DNA of 64,000 nucleotides from Pseudoips prasinana. Lineage: Eukaryota; Arthropoda; Insecta; Lepidoptera; Nolidae. The stretch spans positions 19,672,001-19,736,000 of the forward strand of contig OX621260.1 of the NCBI GenBank assembly GCA_951640165.1, in the 5' to 3' direction. The position numbers and the translations under genes were made by a program. The notes under the pieces are model-generated. The model was not told the DNA's origin and did not search any database. It saw only the letters and a program-made list of their open reading frames with translations. Below, piece by piece: positions 61,263-64,000 of the stretch (positions are counted from its first letter, which is position 1; each line of letters opens with the position of its first letter).

Positions 61263-61754
61263 AAATATAGATCCGCTTCTATTTACTTAAGTAATTAAAA
61301 GAAACCTACTCATCATGAGGCATTATACTTATTCAAATATTAGTAACATAACCCATTACAATTTAATGGTCCCATTAACTAATATTTGCACAAAAACACG
61401 CCATTTGCAATTCGTGATGACCTAAGGATACAATTCACAGATAAAAAAATATATAAAATCCGGTATACCGACAGGGCAATTAATATAATAGTTACTCTCA
61501 TGTTTTTGCACTAATAAAAGTTTTTTTTAACAGAATGAGATCATGGCATACACATTAAGATCATCACAATAACTTATTTCTTTAGTCATGCGCAACTAAT
61601 TACTATTTCAAATTGACTATTATATAAAATTTGTTAAATAAATATATTTAAACTCGTATATGTTTTTAATGTTTTCATTAACATACATATGGTGTCTATT
61701 TGTAAGATGGAAAGAATAATATAGATTTTGGGAAGTAGATTGAAGAAAATAACT
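61263..61754. other. No gene seen
   Basis: Very AT-rich, nothing recognised. Confidence 0.4.
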
Positions 61755-62220
61755 TAGAAGCGGTGTCGTGGTGTCTGGATCTCTACACTCAAAGGCTGTT
61801 ATTAGGGGCTACAACAAAAAACGGCGAAAGAATTACTTGACTTCAAACGTTACAAAGCATGTGCGGTAATTTGAATTCTCACTAGCCACTACAAGCTGAA
61901 TAAGCACATGTTCAACTTAAAGTTAGCCGACTGCACAATTTGCAGATTCTTCCAAGAATCAGAGGAAATTCTTTGCATATTCTGTGCTCGTGCGGGTCGC
62001 TAATGCGTTGTAGAAGTATCTACTTAGGACAGCATATTATGCAACCGGAAGAGACACACAAACACATACAAACATTCACTGCCCCATAAATCTGGGAGTT
62101 TTTAAAAGCTATAGGATTAAGCAGTGAACTTTAACAAAGTCAAGGAGCTCTGCTACAGATCAGCAATGGTCGAGGTAGCAAGATGGAATCAAGGCATCAA
62201 GCCCCAAACAACAAAAAAAA
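61755..62220 (+). pseudogene. Jockey-like LINE C-terminal remnant
   Basis: Plus frames give LTSHYKLNKHMFNLKLADCT and ICRFFQESEEILCIFCARAG, later FNKVKELCYRSAMVEVARWN. 'LT-x-HYxLNxHxxxLxLxDxxxCRFCxExEE' is the end of the RNase H and Cys/His region in Jockey-clade and I-like LINEs. Multiple stops; the finger has lost at least one cysteine. Confidence 0.55.
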
Positions 62221-62671
62221 ATAGACGCAGTGTCTACAAGACACAACATAAACGAGGACACGTCTCCTTAGCTTGATATAAAAATTTGCCAGTCAGCAGG
62301 CCTTACTGCTATTAAAACATGGTTGTTTGAAAGACGAATATCTACCGACAAAATAAATATTATAAATCATGACATTTATCATAACTTGTATGTTTAAGCA
62401 ATAAAGTATATGAACCTAACCCTTATTCACAGAGTACAAGTTAAAAATATAAAAGTTGTTATAGTGTTTTATTCTACCTTAAAATAAGGCATGCAAACTG
62501 TATTTTTTACATCATCTAAATAGTATTTAAGTAGTAGAAAATAATTAGAATTTATAAACCAGTAGGTATATTGTAACTACGCATTACATTGCATTAAAAT
62601 AACAATTAATTAAAGAAAACAGTAAACAGTATTGTAAAAGTAGCAAAATGATGTCAATAATAGCAAAATTT
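62221..62671. other. No gene seen
   Basis: AT-rich, no recognised repeat. Confidence 0.4.
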
Positions 62672-62786
62672 ACTGCTCGTGTGGCGCAATGGCTAAGACA
62701 GTCGCCCGCCGCTTCGTGTCTCGGGTTCGATTCCCGCGCCGGACAACTATGTGTGTGACCCATAAATCCAAGTGCGGGCGTTGTCA
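62672..62786 (+). mobile_element. SINE-C with internal deletion
   Basis: CTGCTCGTGTGGCGCAATGG, TCGGGTTCGATTCCCGCG, GACCCATAAATCC joined to AAGTGCGGGCGTTGTC. Confidence 0.75.
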
Positions 62787-62838
62787 CGATCTCCGGCCTG
62801 AAAATCAAGCATTTGCCAACCACGCAAAATGGCCCGTC
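62787..62838 (-). mobile_element. SINE-A head fragment
   Basis: ACGATCTCCGGCCTGAAAAT, CAAGCATTTGCCAACCACGC and GGCCCGTC: the inverted tRNA-like head only. Confidence 0.65.
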
Positions 62839-62947
62839 GAAGTATCACTTTGGGGGTATATGCCATAATCGCCACGCTTTGCAGACGGGTTAGCGATCGC
62901 AGTAAGATGGTCCTAGTACTCTGAAAGAACCTGGTGCCCTTGTCGCC

Positions 62948-63112
62948 ATGTCTGTTTGTCCTGAGTCTGGGTGTAATTATCTATATAAGTATGTATTTAC
63001 ACAAGAGAAGTAGCATACGAGTATGTAGTATATTAGTTGTCTAGTTTTCATAGAATGCTCTGCTTAGTTTGGTATCAGATAGCCGTATGTAAGTATCCAG
63101 GATAATATTAGT
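62948..63112 (+). mobile_element. SINE-A body and tail
   Basis: TGTCTGTTTGTCCTGAGTCT, AAGTATGTATTTACACAAG, CTCTGCTTAGTTTGGTATC. The head is replaced by the GCCACGCTTTGCAGACGGGT repeat at 62870. Confidence 0.7.
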
Positions 63113-63128
63113 TAAATAAAATAAAAAA

Positions 63129-63635
63129 AGGTTTTTATTCACGTAGACTTTAAAAAAGCGCTTGTAAATAGTCAGAACATGTTTGTAGTAATATAGCTGT
63201 ATACATTATTATTTCTAGTAACATAAAAACATTGTATTGATTGTATGAAAACATTTATAAAATTTATTTTATAATAGCTAACTCGTATCAAGTTATTGTC
63301 AATAGATTATGTTTAAGTTTTAATAATCAAAATAGTTTTAGCTCTATTTTTACTACATATTTTCAATGGTCCTGTCTATATTAAGGTATTATTATTATGA
63401 CGGACCTTGTGTTGATAACGACGGTCGCGCTTCAATGCTACCACCGGATCCAATGCGCCCCAACTGATAAGACCCAGCGAAACAAACTCAGTGGGTTCAT
63501 CTACTACCGGTTTCAACACGACCCAGTTGAGACGGTCCGGCGAAACATACTCAAGCGGGCATGAACAATGGGTTTGGTCCAATTAGAGTAATTATTTAGT
63601 AGGCAAGCACAATATATGCTCGATCGGTTGTCTGA
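63129..63635 (-). mobile_element. M525 short retroelement, second complete copy
   Basis: Same 5' start (TCAGACAACCGATCGAGCAT on the minus strand) and 3' end as 43203-43727, with small indels in the AT-rich half. The 68-aa frame (63582-63376) is kept up to ALKRD, after which it is shifted. Confidence 0.75.
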
Positions 63636-63664
63636 TTATAGTAATATATTATATACTCAGGAGG

Positions 63665-64000
63665 ACAGCGTTTCTTAAACAGAAGCGTTTACGTTGGTTG
63701 GGGCATGTGCATAGAATGGAACCCACTCGAATACCACGATGTGTTCTATTGGGTGCGGTAGCTAATGCGAAGCGCGATGTCGGTAGACTTCTGCTTCGCT
63801 TTAAAGACTGCACCAAGCGGGATATGGCCGCTTTTAAAATTGACCGCTGTAGCCGGGAAAAGCTCGCTGAAAATAGAGTTGAATGGCACAAACATGTAGT
63901 GGAGGGTCGTAAGATCTGTGATGAAGCCTGGTTCGGAGTACTTGCTGATAAGAGACAGAAGCGACATGAAAGCGGCTCGGCACCAACCACCGCAAACTTC
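63665..64000 (+). CDS. LINE polyprotein C-terminal region, open to the window end
   Basis: A plus frame without a stop to the last base: FLKQKRLRWLGHVHRMEPTR, VANAKRDVGRLLLRFKDCTK, EKLAENRVEWHKHVVEGRK and KRHESGSAPTTANF. RLRWLGHVxRM followed by GRxxLRFKD is the region after the reverse transcriptase in a LINE group also seen at 26899-27190, where the frame goes on into a C-x2-C/H-x4-C finger; that finger should lie just beyond 64000. No start codon is expected; the fragment is 5' truncated near 63665 beside M525. The minus frames of 113 and 73 aa over the same bases are shadows. Confidence 0.8.

Noticed and set aside
4280..62786. The many tRNA-like sequences as tRNA genes
   Set aside because: All but one are followed by SINE bodies with poly(A) or ATT tails and lack a proper anticodon arm.

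Overview
The window is animal nuclear DNA, most probably from a moth or butterfly (Lepidoptera). It is AT-rich and intron-like, with no operons, ribosome binding sites or phage and plasmid modules. It is packed with tRNA-derived SINEs, small Helitron-like elements ending in a hairpin plus CTAG, fragments of R1-, RTE- and CR1/Jockey-like LINEs, and MITEs. The Lepidoptera assignment rests on my recognition of these repeat families and is an inference.

The only host gene I can support is the 5' coding part of a dual oxidase (Duox) on the minus strand. Three exons lie at 38925-38996, 15392-15553 and 14185-14372. Their splice sites are good and their phases (2/1, 2/1, 2/0) join without a break. 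Together they encode about 140 residues of the N-terminal peroxidase-like domain. The introns are about 23.4 kb (15554-38924) and 1.0 kb (14373-15391). The signal-peptide exon should lie above 38997 and later exons below 14185; I found neither here. Positions 1-38996 are therefore Duox introns and exons, and the rest is either 5' intron or upstream DNA.

Layout. 1-8000: MITE with 20-bp inverted ends (1056-1579), SINEs, Helitrons. 8021-9609: 140-bp satellite array. 9800-14060: SINE and LINE remnants. 14185-15553: two Duox exons. 16000-29300: R1-like 3' ends, split SINEs, a 53-bp perfect palindrome (20280-20391), a (TA)n tract. 29760-31445: tandem segmental duplication whose copies took different insertions. 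31450-38050: Helitrons, R1-like 3' end with target duplication, RTE tail. 38792-38996: TTAA-flanked MITE beside a Duox exon. 39000-42350: more SINE and LINE pieces. 42356-47471: LINE cluster with one reverse transcriptase element inserted inside another. 48000-54660: LINE 3' ends, TA-, TTA- and other TIR elements. 54660-64000: further repeats, tandem MITE pair, RLE-type and Jockey-like LINE remnants, and a LINE frame open to the window end.

No undescribed enzymatic or defence system was found. The points most worth checking are the Duox exon structure with a MITE 19 bp from a splice donor, the perfect palindrome, the satellite's higher-order pattern, the empty-site evidence for an unclassified 267-bp repeat, and a short element family (M525) with a shared 5' end and a conserved small frame. 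Names such as SINE-A, Hel-1, Rep267 and M525 are labels for this report only.
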